64,000 bases of DNA from NCBI GenBank assembly GCA_016800925.1, contig JABCPU010000004.1, positions 124,001-188,000 on the forward strand. The letters run 5' to 3'. Shown one piece after another: positions 10,864-21,604 of the stretch (positions are counted from its first letter, which is position 1; every line of letters starts with the position of its first letter). The notes under the pieces were generated by a model. The model worked only from the letters and a program-made list of their open reading frames with translations, had not been told where the DNA came from and did no database searches. Source of the DNA: Suillus spraguei. Its lineage: Eukaryota; Basidiomycota; Agaricomycetes; Boletales; Suillaceae. Made by a program: the position numbers and the translations under genes.

Positions 10864-11490
10864 ATGCCTGATCTCTGTGTTGCCTCAAAGGCTGAACTCC
10901 GGGATGTGTTATCTGTACCTGCACAATTCTCAATTGCTCCTTCTGGCAGCCTTTCTGTTGCTGCCTTACTGCTCATAAACCTGCCTACAGTGTTAGAAAC
11001 TGATGCTTCGGCCACTAGAATCATCTTTTCCAAAATGTCCCCTTTGCTCCAGTTTCCCACAGACTTTGTTTCGCGACCTGTTCCGCCATTCCAAACAGCC
11101 TCATCCCTGCGAAATCGTGCTAGTGGTGCATTTCAAAACGGAGATAAATCAGTGATCCATCCTTCATTCCCCAATGATCCGCTTCCAATGTGGGTTGTGT
11201 CATACTGGGTCGCGATGTCACATGCACTCGAGAATCAGCGTGATTGGCGTACATCGCATGACTGGGTCTACAACAGACTTAATGTTGTTTCTACTGACGG
11301 AAATGAGTTAGAAATTATTGACGAGGTTCTAGATGTCTTGGAGAGCCTTCCATGGGATGCTCCTCTCAAGAGATTCGGTGCTCAGACAGATCTGAGGACT
11401 ATCGAGCTCCGATCCCTGTTAGCACCATGTTCAATTCATGGCCGTGTTTTGGACGCCCTGAAGAAGTTGGTTCCAAGCAAGTTGCAGTGA
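10864..11490 (+). pseudogene. gene fragment resembling the N-terminal region of Ulp1-protease-family proteins, inside the pogo element
   Basis: The 208-codon ORF begins MPDLCVASKAELRDV. Its C-terminal half has the pattern LPMWVVSYW ... DWRTSHDWV ... EIIDEVLDVLESLPW ... LKRFGAQTDL, which I associate from memory with the region upstream of the cysteine-protease domain in repeat-associated Ulp1-family genes of basidiomycetes. The protease domain itself is absent. The frame differs from that of the transposase that begins near 11,476, so the two are not a simple fusion protein. It may instead be an unusual, element-specific N-terminal region. Confidence 0.4.
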
Positions 11491-12622
11491 TTGGACAGGA
11501 GGAAAAACGAGCATTCACTGTGCTCGTTGGCATATCTGCCTCTGGGAATGCTCTTCCATTCCAGGTCATCTATTGTGGCAAAACCGCTCGCTCACTCCCC
11601 TCGAAAACCACACCGCAATTCAAGGACGCACAAGCCTTGGGCTTTAAGCTATGCTTCTCCAATACTGATACCTATTGGTCAACATTCCAACTCATGTGCG
11701 ATTATGTTCGCGATATTCTAGTTCCCTACTGGACAAGGCAAAAGGAGCTTGTTGGGGCTCCTGATGACCAGGAATGTATCCTACAGCTGGATGTTTGGTC
11801 AGTACACAAGTCCGTGCAGTTTCGCACTTGGCTTGATCAGCAGTACCCATGGATCAAGTACCGCTTTGTTCTTGGCGGCTGCACTGGAATTGCTCAGCCA
11901 TGTGATGTTGGTGTCCAACGCCCATTCAAACTTGTCGTTAAGCGATCTCAACACGCTGATATTGTCGAGGAATCGTTGGCATTGCTGAAGAAAGATGAAG
12001 CTGCGCATGTCATTCGACTCGACACAACATTACCCACTCCGCGATAGATCTTTACGGTGGCTCATCAACGGTTACCACGCTATCAACAAGCCTGACGTGG
12101 TCAAACAGGTATGTCACTCACACTGTCCTCATTTTTCTCGCTGATGATTTGAAACACTCAGTCGTTTTTTCAGTGCAAGGCTGGCACAGTATTCAACCTC
12201 TCTTTTGAGAGCCTCACCAGTCGCGAAGCACTTCATGCACTGCGTGATGTGCAGAAAAACGACACCATGACTTGGGAGTGTATCAAAACAGCTCAATATA
12301 AGACTCCCAATGCTGACGAAGAAGTAGAGCCACCTTTCCCACATGCCGCAGATGTCGAGCTTGATCCTAGTGATGTTTCTGTGGATACTGTTCTGCAACA
12401 CATTGCATTGGGTGAATCATCTGTCCCTCATGGCTATAGCGCTGACGAATTGGGCAATTTGCTGGTAGACAACGAGTCAGAGAGCTATGAGCGAGAAGAA
12501 GTACTAGATGACATGACGGGGCTTCAATCTATGGCTGATGGGTATAAGGAGGTTGAGGCCGAGGGTCGTGGCAAGCGCAGGCGTGTTGCGAACACTCAGT
12601 ACAAATTTTTTTGGATGCATTA
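11476..12622 (+). pseudogene. DDE_1 (pogo/Tigger-type) transposase, N-terminally replaced and frameshifted
   Basis: From about 11,476 the frame reads KQVAVIGQEEKRAFTVLVG, then LPFQVIYCGKTARSLPS, CILQLDVWSVHKS (second catalytic Asp) and GIAQPCDVGVQRPFK (third catalytic Asp), as in basidiomycete pogo-like DDE_1 transposases. The CENP-B-type DNA-binding region and the first catalytic Asp are missing. A single-base frameshift near 12,037 separates LDTTLP from RSLRWLINGYHAINKP, and an intron (about 12,110-12,173) precedes the C-terminal FNLSFESLTSREA block and acidic tail ending at 12,622. The gene is inactive. Confidence 0.75.
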
Positions 12623-12758
12623 GACAGTTTTTTCGTATTTTTACCGCTTGTCACACTTTAGGTTCGACGGCCCTAAAATTGGTGTGACCGTCACACAAAA
12701 TAGGTTCGATTCGCCAGGCGTGTGACGGTGTGACGAACCTAGGTGCGTATCTCTACAG

Positions 12759-13168
12759 TATCATTATGAATTATCATGAATCATTGTCACATTGATGCAG
12801 TGCACCTGGGAGTTTTGCCAAGTTTTGCCGATGCGCCAAGTGCCAGTTGTGCCGGCACTTGGTCAAAACTCGACCAAAAGTAGTTTTGCCCCCGGCACTA
12901 AATATCCGACATGGATTATGAGCTAGCAGAAGGCAGAATCACGTGATGTTTTACATCGATGTAAGACCGTCACCTCCTACGTGTCATAGATATCGCCAAC
13001 CCACGTTGCAGGATACTGTTACAAGTAGTGCTGTGGGCAGAACTATTTCGAGGTAGTCCTGCTGGCAGAGCCATGTTCTACCAACGTGGCAGATGGCAGA
13101 ATCACGTGAAGCAAGAGTACTAACTACATCGATGTAAGACCGCTCGACAACAACATAGAATCGATATT
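12759..13168. repeat. repeat-rich spacer with two copies of a short tandem-like block
   Basis: GGCAGAATCACGTGA followed by CATCGATGTAAGACCG occurs at about 12,932-12,970 and again at about 13,094-13,143. Between them lies a copy of the ~85-bp repeat also found at 3,661 and 14,322. Around 12,800-12,900, variants of GCCAAGTGCCAGTTGTGCC form short palindromes, and a related word (GGCAAAACTTGGCAC) occurs near 8,690. No gene is seen. Confidence 0.5.
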
Positions 13169-13498
13169 TCATGTCCCATCTTCATTTGCAACATGATCTG
13201 TGACCATAATTTCATCCTTGAACACCGCAGGCACCAATCCATCGTCAATGCGCTGCAGTTCTGCGAAGTCAAATGCTCTCCCTGCCAAAACTTCCTTCCC
13301 ATCCACATCCAGTCGAAGGCAAACTCCGTGCCCGTTGTTTCCTTCCGCATTACGAATATCTTCTAGTTGGGTAAACTCAACAAAGTTGGAATCGCGAGTA
13401 GCTTCCTTGTACCAAGTAAAGTCGAGCTGAATGTGATAACGAGGACGCAGACACTTTTTTTCGTCCAAGCCTATGCTATAGGTACTACTATCATCCAA
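13169..13498 (-). CDS. hypothetical protein (short or partial)
   Basis: A 109-codon minus-strand frame reads as genuine coding sequence: YHIQLDFTWYKEATRDS near its start, then an LRLDVDGKEVLAGRAFDF block and a C-terminus ...DHVANEDGT. I do not recognise the family. The first 20 codons may instead be 5' UTR or an intron, since an AG-like acceptor precedes the conserved block. Two truncated copies of its first part lie at 949-1,092 and 2,748-2,870. It sits upstream of the second RidA gene, in the same orientation relation as the relic beside RidA copy 1. Confidence 0.4.
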   Translation of the reverse strand: MDDSSTYSIGLDEKKCLRPRYHIQLDFTWYKEATRDSNFVEFTQLEDIRNAEGNNGHGVCLRLDVDGKEVLAGRAFDFAELQRIDDGLVPAVFKDEIMVTDHVANEDGT

Positions 13499-13650
13499 CT
13501 CTTTCTACTACTCAGGGCGAATATCATTGGCGTGGAATTAGTACGGTCCTACCTCTGTCCCAATAGGGTCTTATCACCTCGGAATCGAGCGGTAAGTAAC
13601 TCATGTTGACAAGCCTGAAAATAATACTAGGAAAACCACGAGCATGATAA

Positions 13651-14190
13651 TTAAACTGCAGCAATAGCTTCAATCTCTATATCCACATCCATAGGCAACC
13701 CCCCAGCTTGAATACATGTACGAGCCGGCTTAGGGTCTGGGAGACGCTGTAAATATTGCTGATGAGCCAATGCTAATCAGAAGGAATAATTATGACAAAC
13801 CAGAGTATACTCCTCGTTCATGGCCGCGTAGTCGCCCATACTCTTGAGGTAAATGTTCACTTTCACCACTTTGTCCCATGACGAACCAGCGGCTTCCAAT
13901 ACGCTAGTCAAGTTAGAGAGGCATTGAGCCTGCAGAGCTACGGTGTCAGTAACAAGTAACAGGTTCATCACCGCGATGAACTTGCAGTGTGGGCTTTGAT
14001 GTCCCCTGGGACCACCTTGCCGTCACTGTCCACAGGGGTTTGTCCGCTGCAGAAGATAAGACCCGGGATCTTCACCGCATGTGCTAGGGCCCGTTGGTTA
14101 GTTTTGCATAATCGACTCGTTTAAATTTGAGTTCATACAATACATAGGTTGTACCGGCCTATTCGGGCTGTTGATTTTTTGAACAGACAT
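13651..14190 (-). CDS. RidA/YjgF/YER057c family protein, copy 2
   Basis: This is a near-identical paralogue of the gene at 2,986-3,525 with the same four-exon layout and 540-nt span. It begins MSVQKINSPNRP, carries HAVKIPGLIFCSGQTP, LEAAGSSWDKVVK and the PARTC block with the conserved Arg, and ends EAIAAV before a TAA at 13,651. The same GC-AG intron is needed near 13,975. Both copies look intact, so dosage or divergence of expression rather than simple decay may apply. Family knowledge: RidA proteins are homotrimeric deaminases of 2-aminoacrylate-derived imines, found in cytosol and mitochondria; no targeting peptide is obvious here. Confidence 0.8.
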
Positions 14191-14843
14191 GTCGAATATC
14201 AATGGCAGAAGGAAAACAGATTCAAGGGGATTAGAACAATGAACTTGATATCGAGCTACATAATATAGGGACGAGAAGTCCTATCCTGAGTAAGTTGTTC
14301 AGGTGACCAGACATCTTATTTTAGACCGTCACGTCCTACGTTGTCATAGATATCGCCAAGCCACATGAGCTGCAGGATAGTGTCACAAGATAGCGGAGGA
14401 GACACATTCGCACTTACGGATTCCATTTTTCCGAAGCGCCGCCAGTAATGCATCCGAGGCTTGTGTATCTGTGTAAACCACAACCTGGTGACCACTCTGA
14501 AGAAATCCCACGTTCCTGGAGTGCAGGCTTGTCGGGCTCACCACCAGGATAAAGGCAATCAATGACTGGATTCAGACAGTACGAGAATCTACGGCAAGAA
14601 AAAGCATTCTCTGAGAAAATGAAACTCGTCATGAGATGGACAAGAATCAGCGATCAACCTGCCTGCACTTGTTATCATTTCTCCGGGACGACTATGCACA
14701 GCATAAGTTTGGGAATACCAATCGAATCGGCCAATAGACCTGTAGCATACAAGCATCAATATCTTCAAACCGTGATCACTTCAGCATGGAATAAGTCGAG
14801 AAAAGGTCAGTCGAGTGGCGACCGCAGTCGTTGGAGATATCGC
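14191..14843. other. spacer with unclear reading frames
   Basis: A partial copy of the ~85-bp repeat lies at about 14,322-14,390. Minus-strand frames at 14,414-14,632 look partly coding-like but show no domain. The plus-strand ORF at 14,562-15,023 overlaps the end of the splicing-factor gene antisense and is not supported. Confidence 0.4.
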
Positions 14844-17093
14844 TCATTGATGCGCAGCCATTATCGCATCGGAGATAAATATCGCAGACACTTGTTTGCC
14901 ACCAAACCACCGGGCGTTCAGACCTTGTACAGCTTTCTTGGCGGATTCGATTGTGTCAAACTTGACGTAGATCTCACCCTACAGTTGTGTTCAAGAACCA
15001 GATCTAGAACTGAATGTGAATAGAATGCAAACCTGTGTCTCTCTTTCGACCTTGATGGCCTCTACCCTGCCGTATTTTTCTTCACACTCGCCTTTGACGT
15101 CGTCACCAAGTTCTTTATCCCAGTCACGTTCTGTTTCCCTGTAGCACGAAAAAGTTTATTAGAAGAGAGTCAACTGCTTAGATCTGAACCCACTCCTCTG
15201 GGTCAAACATATTCTTCAACAGGACAGAACGGGACTGCATAGCCTGTGGAATGTTCGGTTTGTTACTGCAAATAATTATAAGATAAGTTGTCGGTATAGT
15301 TAAATTTTACATACACAAGCTGCGGCTTCGGAGCAGGCTCGATTCTAGCAAGTTTCTGCATTAGTGCTTGACGTGATGCTGCGTTCAAATTACCGCCTAT
15401 AAAAATATTAGTAAACACTGTGAAACGTTAATTAAAACGCACCGCCAGCTTCGTCCAACGAATCCTGCTGGGCGTATCGTACAGTGCCCTTCTCGTGGAC
15501 TGTATTGACTCTCAGCTGTAGCTAAAATTGAATGACAATCTATGAGTTTGCGATTTGGAATGCCATACCGTTCTACCAGCAAGCTCGAAGCCTTCCATCT
15601 GTTCTAGAGCCATTCTGGCATCCTCGGCGCGTTTATATCTACTAAATTTAGCGGGTACCCGAAAGGCAAGACAAACATTTGCTTACTGCACAAATGCGTA
15701 GCCTTTGCTGCGCCCGGTCATAGGATCCCTGTGCAAATCAACAAATTCTAATTCCCCGAAGGGTTCAAAGACCTGCTTGATATCGGATTCGGTAAGGTTG
15801 AAATGCAAGGAACCGACGTAAAGTCTGAAAAGCAACACGTCACAACTCTAGAGCGAGTAGCTGAGAAGTTTGCTTACTGCATAGCTCCATGAGGCGCATG
15901 AACGCCAGGCGGAAGGTTTAGGTTCCTCGATGAACTATCAGATGATAGAGACACGCGACAGCTGCAAAACTCACCCGTCTCCTGGATGAAGCCTATTCCT
16001 TTCTGACTCAGTCAATTGAACCATGATAGGGAGACCCATTACGACTGTTCCGCTCAATGACATAGCTTTCTCTACCAAATCGATTGACCGGAATTCGACG
16101 TATCCAATACTACCAAAAGCATGAGCATCTCAAGAATAATCTCAGGAAGTGATGAGGCACACCCTTTAGAGCGGCGTGACAGCCGGTCTGTGACGATCCT
16201 AGAATCCATTACGGTTCCTTCACCGAGTTTATCCTCGAAAAAGTACCCAAGGTCACGCGCCGTGAGACGAGCGGCAAGCTGAGAAACAAAGACCGACCGA
16301 GCTTCCGAATCGTCTTCTTTAGGTTCGTCAGGATTGTAGTCTTCTTGGGCCTCGTAAGTAGGTGAGGGTCGTCTGAATATTATGAGTAACAAGTCATAGT
16401 AATACGAAGGAAACATACTTGATTGGTGGGGGACTCATCCTTACTGAGACCTTGTCTGGTTCTTCTTCATGAAGTGGAGTGTCATCGATGGGGGGACGTT
16501 TGTCGTGCGCACGATCCTTTTCCCTCCGGAACCGAGGGGGGTCATCGAATTCGTCTCGTGGGTCACGATACCTACGTTCACGTGAGCGATCTCTACGGTC
16601 ATGACCCCTTCGTGGACTGTCCTTGAGCGGAAGTCCAGAAGAAGATTCGTCCATGTCATCGTGTCTCTTCTTCTTCAAGCGTTCATCCGGAGGCTCGTCG
16701 GTTTCCTCCCTCTTGCGGCGCCTGTCACGGTCTCCCCCATCACGGTCACGGCGATGAACGTCTCCCCGCTCTCGTCTATCATCATCACGGTGACGCCTGT
16801 CTTTGTCTTTTTCACGATCGCGGTCCCTGTGGGACCTCTCGCGGGAGCGATCACGATAATCTCGTTCACTTCCTCGGTCGCGACTGCGTCGTCGTTTGTC
16901 GTCATAGTCTCTTTCTCTGCGCTTTTCACGACGGTCTCGCTCATGCGAGCCAGAGCGAAGAGACCGCCTGGTGCGATGGGTATCAGTGGAATGGTTGCGA
17001 GACCTTATGAAGATATCAACAAATGAGTTGAAAATAAAACTATGAGTGTAAAAAGACGCACGACTTTCGATTGGGAGATATGTCAACATCCAT
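14844..17093 (-). CDS. rsd1: RS-domain splicing factor with RRMs, RBM39/CC1-like (fission yeast Rsd1 type)
   Basis: This is a nuclear RNA-binding protein of the RBM39/CAPER/Rsd1 family, which links U2AF and the U2 snRNP during splicing. A small first exon encodes MDVDISPNRK and joins a long Arg/Ser/Asp-rich RS-like domain (about residues 10-200). RRM1 starts SVFVSQLAARLTARDLGYFF, RRM2 follows (EPFGELEFVDLHRD-type block near 15,720-15,780, minus strand), and the C-terminal UHM-like RRM contains DWDKELGDDVKGEC and ends GLNARWFGGKQVSAIF. About ten short exons span 2.25 kb. The stop is TGA at 14,844-14,846. The plus strand of the RS region gives long spurious ORFs because of codon bias. Confidence 0.85.
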
Positions 17094-17314
17094 TTTGCTC
17101 GATGGTGAATTTCGCTTGTAGTGGACGGTGTTTGAGTTGCTTGCACAGCCTTGTGATGCAGAACAAACATGCGAAAACTTCGTGTGGCAACACAGCCACG
17201 CACATAGATTGCCAATTTTTGGATACAAAAGACCACGAAAGGAAGAGTCACCATGCATGTAAGTACTTAATTGTGGCCGTACATAAGATCAGGTGCCTTG
17301 TCGATGAAAAATAT

Positions 17315-18822
17315 CTACAAGAGCCCAGCCAACCTTGCTCTGACACGCTTCTCAGCCTTGACGAGCTCCATCTCTTCCGATCGTTTATACAGTCCATTCA
17401 GGGGGTTGGTATCACCTTCCTTGTCGAGATCATCCTCAATTTGGCTGAAAGCCTGGCAGAACTTGCCGCTCAATATCTGCATGGGAGGGTTCAACAGAGC
17501 TTAAGAATTAAAAAAGAAAAACCATGCCTGGTTGTACAGGATATCCTTGAAGTGTTCCCGCATGGCCCCTCCTTCGAGCTTAAGTGAACCACTCAGTTGA
17601 CCATACTGAGAGACAGTAGAATGGTGCTTGAGCTAATTTTTTTAAACACGCATCAGTAACATGTTTTGTTTTGTTTGTTGCATATTCTTACCTGTGCGAC
17701 GAAACCATCATCTGCAGCTCGCTCGAAGATCTCTGCGGGTTCTTTCGACATCCACCTGGGAGCGGATTCATTACAAATAAAGTCCATCAGAAAAAACTCA
17801 CATTTCGTAGCAAAGAGCTTCGTCTGAGCACCCAGCATCCTTGAGGACATTGAAAGCTTCCCTAACGGCAACTATGTCATTTACGGTGGGTTTTGAAACT
17901 TTGGCGGTATTCAAACCTGAACATCATGATGATGTTGGGCCAGAGAGCCTGTTCAGCAAAGAGATCCATCATAGTCTCTTCCCGCACTGACGAAGCAATG
18001 GCTCCCTGCTTAGTTGCACCAATGGCGCGGGAGAGTGCAAGGGCTGCATCCAAGCCCTTACCGGTCCCGTTCTGCTCGACAGAAACAAAGCAAGGGAAAC
18101 CGCGACCCTTCTCGTGGAGAGAGCGCACTGAAGAGCCAATCATCCTGTGAACAGCGTCAGCCAGGAATCCTGTAGCTCGATAATACCGACTTACCGTGGA
18201 GCAACCATTACGACATCCTGCCCTGGCTGGAATTTTAACAAGTTGAAGAAAACGTTGTACCCGGAAGCAACAACAATGGTGGCATTACTCTTCAACTTGG
18301 GTGAGAATTGCTCATTGAACACGCGAGGCTGAACCTGGTCTGGTATCAGGATAAAAAGCACTAGGAGTTCCTGTAATTAATTAGGATTAGACGGTATGAA
18401 TTCATCCATACCGTCTGCAACTTCGGCAGCTGTTGCGAAGTCGTGCTCAACGTGAAAGCCTTTGGCTTTTGCAGTCTCAGCATATGAATCTACCCGGTTG
18501 GCAATCAGGATCTGATCATTAGGGATGCCACTGTCGCGTAAGTTCTGTGCTTGCGCAGACCCTTGATTTCCAAAGCTAAGAAATAAAATGAACGAGGTTC
18601 GAAGGCATAAGCGAACTTGAGGACTTGCCCGAGGAACACAATCTTCTTGTTGTTCAGGACACCTAGATCGGCATCAGAGTCATAGTAGCTGCCAGATAAA
18701 GAATTTTCAAGATCCTCGCAGCGTTCTAAGATGATCAGACACGCACATCTTGGCTTGTCCCATGATAAATTCAAGTTTGGAGAGGAGAGCACGCTTGTAG
18801 AATACTCATTTCCCGTTGTCAT
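17315..18822 (-). CDS. ketol-acid reductoisomerase-like protein (IlvN/IlvC domains)
   Basis: The reconstructed minus-strand protein has a Rossmann motif KIVFLGFGNQGSAQAQ, then FILIPDQVQP, VAPRMIGSSVRS, GFPCFVSVEQNGTGKGLDAALA and REETMMDLFAEQAL, matching the order of motifs in class I ketol-acid reductoisomerases (NADPH-dependent acetohydroxyacid isomeroreductase of branched-chain amino acid synthesis). The helical C-domain continues with VLKDAGCSDEALCYE and HHSTVSQYGQLSG, ending ...RVRARLAGLL. The start at 18,822 gives MTTGNEYSTSVL and no clear mitochondrial presequence, unlike canonical fungal Ilv5, and several active-site stretches differ, so it may be a KARI-like paralogue of other function. 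The intron inside the glycine-rich loop appears to be GC-AG. It is divergent from the SDR gene. Confidence 0.65.
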
Positions 18823-19056
18823 GGGTCCTTATAAACCTACAAAGGGGAGCAGAAGCCGATTAACAAGCCATGGCTTTCAGTTCGAGTCACGTTCACCGAT
18901 TATGGATATTAAAAGGAGGTGTGATGAGCTTGTGCGAAAGTCATGAGGAGCACAAGATGACAAGACCCAGTTCGCGGACCGGTCGACACCGTACTTTATC
19001 CCGGGATTCCGGATGGCGTTGTATATAGACAGATGAATTTCTCGAGTTGTTTGACT

Positions 19057-20143
19057 ATGGCTTTGCTGGCAAACAAGATCGTGTGCATAACTGGATCGTC
19101 TCGAGGTATTGGGCGAGCATGCGCAATCGAATCGGCTAAACATGGAGCAATTGGTTTAATATTGCATTACTTTGGAGACCAGGAAACCGAAGCGGAGCTT
19201 CAGTCTTTGAAAGAAGAGATATACATGATGACTCACAATCACTATCAGGTAGTCGGTGTACCCGGCGATATCGCGGATTCGGAGACATCACGAAAGGTGC
19301 GCACTGTCATGGGCAGTATTAAACTATAAACGACCACCTGTTCAAGTTCTCACGACATCCAAAATAGATCGTTGAAGCAGGTGTCGAAGCGTTCGGACGG
19401 ATCGGTAGGACTTCCGACTTGTATTGAAAGCAAGAGATATTTTAACTGACGCTCGAACCAGATGTGCTCGTCAGTAATGCGGGAATTTGTCCATTCGCTG
19501 AGTTCTTGACGATGCCTCATGCTATATGGGAACGTACCCGACAAGTAAATTTGGATGGCTCCTTTTACGTGGTACAAGGTGTGTACCCTCGTGGGTGTAA
19601 TGATATGACTCTGAGGTGATATCGCGTTTCGTGCAGCGGTGGCAAATCAAATGAAGGCTCAGGTCCCCCAAGGCGGGTCTATCATCGGTCTGGCTTCCAT
19701 TTCAGCGCTCGTTGGCGGTGAATTCCAATGGTTCGTATCTTGACACATTGATGATCGAGACTCAACCTTGTGAAATGTGTAGTCACTACACACCGACAAA
19801 GGCAGGTATCGTGTCGATGATGCAGAGTTGTGCTATCGCTCTTGGGAAGTATAACATACGCTGCAATGCTATACTTCCTGGCACAATTGCTACGGATATC
19901 AATAAAGAAGACCTTGCGAATGAAGAAAAGCGGGAATATACGATCAAAAGGACTGTGCTCGGGAGACTTGGTGGTACGGCTCATCTGAAGGCATGGGTGT
20001 CCGCTGCTGCTGAAGTCTGATCCCCAAATATAGCTCCTGACGATATAGCCGGACCTATGGTGTTCCTTGCCAGCGATCTCGCAAAGTATGTCACCGGCGC
20101 ACAACTACTAGTAGACGGCGGGCTGTTTGTCAATCTTCAGTGA
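19057..20143 (+). CDS. short-chain dehydrogenase/reductase, probable L-rhamnose 1-dehydrogenase
   Basis: This is a classical [23 protein letters not shown] gives the NAD(P)-binding TGxxxGIG motif; [12 protein letters not shown] holds the NAG motif; the catalytic Ser lies in [11 protein letters not shown], with Tyr and Lys in HYTPTKAG; the C-terminus [18 protein letters not shown] is typical of the family. The whole pattern, especially NAGICPF and the last 20 residues, resembles fungal L-rhamnose 1-dehydrogenase (LRA1), which makes L-rhamnono-lactone, but this assignment is from memory. Short introns at about 19,297, 19,427, 19,577, 19,730 and 19,971 restore one frame to TGA at 20,141-20,143. 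No other rhamnose-pathway gene is nearby. Confidence 0.65.
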
Positions 20144-20340
20144 TATATTTTCATGGTGCAAAAAAGGAGGAACCGTCTTCCCCGCACAGACAGCTAGTAT
20201 ATGCATACCAAATACTACTTATAACATGCAAGGAATGTGCAGACTTGAACGTTTCATGTCTGAGTAAGAAATATATTCAGCAACCTGTTGAAACAACAAT
20301 TTATGTGGGCACCTACTTCAGTGATGCAGACCTTCCAAAT

Positions 20341-21101
20341 TTACTTGTCCATCTCCAAAAGCCATCCCAGCTCCTGTCCATTTACCACCGCTGGTTTTGC
20401 ATCGACCAGAACAGTCGCCCACCGCGTCCATTCCTTCCCAGGGTTTCTCCAAGCATGGTTTGTTCCCTTCTGAATCACAACATCTCCTGCGTTCTTGAGA
20501 TGCGTTTCTGTCCCATCGTCCGTTATCAAAACGAGTTCCCCATGGACTATTCATGATATGGCTCAGTCAGGCTATGTTATGCACGGCGAGGCATATACGT
20601 ACTCAGGATGTTATAGTCGATAGAGGGAGTCCGATGCTGCTCTTCTAGCTCCATCAAATTCGTATGTGTCAGACAACTCTACGCACCATTGGAGTACGAA
20701 CACCCGGACCAAGATCACTGTATATGAAATTGGTCGCATTACTTGCAAATAATCCGAGGTCACCCACTTGACGGGCTCCGCCGTCTTCCCTATTGCATCT
20801 CACCTCGAACCACCGAGCTAGGATATTTTAAGTATACTACTCACGAAGAGTTGTTATCATTCGTTGGAAGACCATCAGTAGAAGCCCAGAATGTGCCCGT
20901 TCGATGGCCATTGAAGTCTTCTAGCATCACCTAGATTTGGGAGTATGATAAGTCATTCTTGTGCACTAATAGTAACCTGGATGGAATACACACCGATGAA
21001 TGAACTGTTCCATCAACTGAAACCACAGCTTGTCCGTCGCCATCATGCGAAGTTACGATGCGGCGAGGACCTGGAAGAACTGGAGGTAGAGTACCAGACA
21101 T
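20341..21101 (-). CDS. cupin-domain protein
   Basis: The minus-strand exons begin MSGTLPPVLPGPRRIVTSHD and end GQELGWLLEMDK before a TAA at 20,341. The C-terminal exon has the second cupin motif, with HLKNAGDVVIQKGTNHAWRN and a metal-binding-type His. Middle exons include NFIYSDLGPGVRTPM and TPSIDYNIL, as in small fungal cupin_2 proteins of unassigned function. About five exons are present. It converges with the SDR gene (197 bp between stops). The substrate is unknown. Confidence 0.6.
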
Positions 21102-21604
21102 GAAGCTTTAAAGCAGGTAGGAAAGGTCGTACAGCATCAAAGATCTTGGTCTACCTAAATACTTGTGGAACTTGCCATCCTTGACGTAAGTAACATAATA
21201 GAATGTCACCTTCACGTCAGTGTTTCAACTTGAACCTCTAGCGTAGCATGATGTGGCCGATTAAAGGATGCGAATCGTGAACTTCCGCGTACTACGGTAT
21301 CAAATAGGCCAAACAATAGGATTCCACATGGTGCACATCACTGCGCATTGCGCAAGTGATGGAACGATGACCGATAGAAGAGCGGGAATTGCGGAACTCC
21401 GGGTACTACGCTCCCGATAGGGTCGTGCCAGGGTTGAGTTCGCTTGAAAAGGTAAAGAAAAAGCGTCGGGAGACTAAATCGATGTTCAAGTGCAAAAGTA
21501 CAATATTGTACATGAAATCAGGACGAAGATGACATTGATAGCATGCTAGTTTAAGGAGCAGTGTCTAGCCAGTCACCGTCAGCGAGATCAAGGATTTATC
21601 AAAA

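Larger units (their letters stand above)
10502..12758 (+). mobile_element. pogo/Fot-like DNA transposon with chimeric interior
   Basis: The element has short terminal inverted repeats CTGTAGAGATAYG flanked by TA (10,500-10,501 and 12,759-12,760). Subterminal zones at both ends (10,516-10,620 and 12,655-12,740) contain several copies of TAGGTTCG and GTGTGACC words, in opposite orientations at the two ends, probably transposase-binding sites. Inside are a Ulp1-protease-family-like segment (10,864 to about 11,475) and a decayed DDE_1 transposase C-terminal half (about 11,476-12,622). Total length is 2,257 bp. Confidence 0.75.

Noticed and set aside
14562..15023. 153-codon plus-strand ORF
   Set aside because: It is antisense to the last exons of the splicing factor and has no domain.
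16601..17026. 141-codon plus-strand ORF
   Set aside because: It is antisense to the RS-like domain of the splicing-factor gene; the skewed codons of the real gene keep the opposite strand open.
17042..17587. 181-codon plus-strand ORF
   Set aside because: It is antisense to the first exon of the splicing factor and the C-terminal exons of the KARI-like gene, which have clear family motifs on the minus strand.
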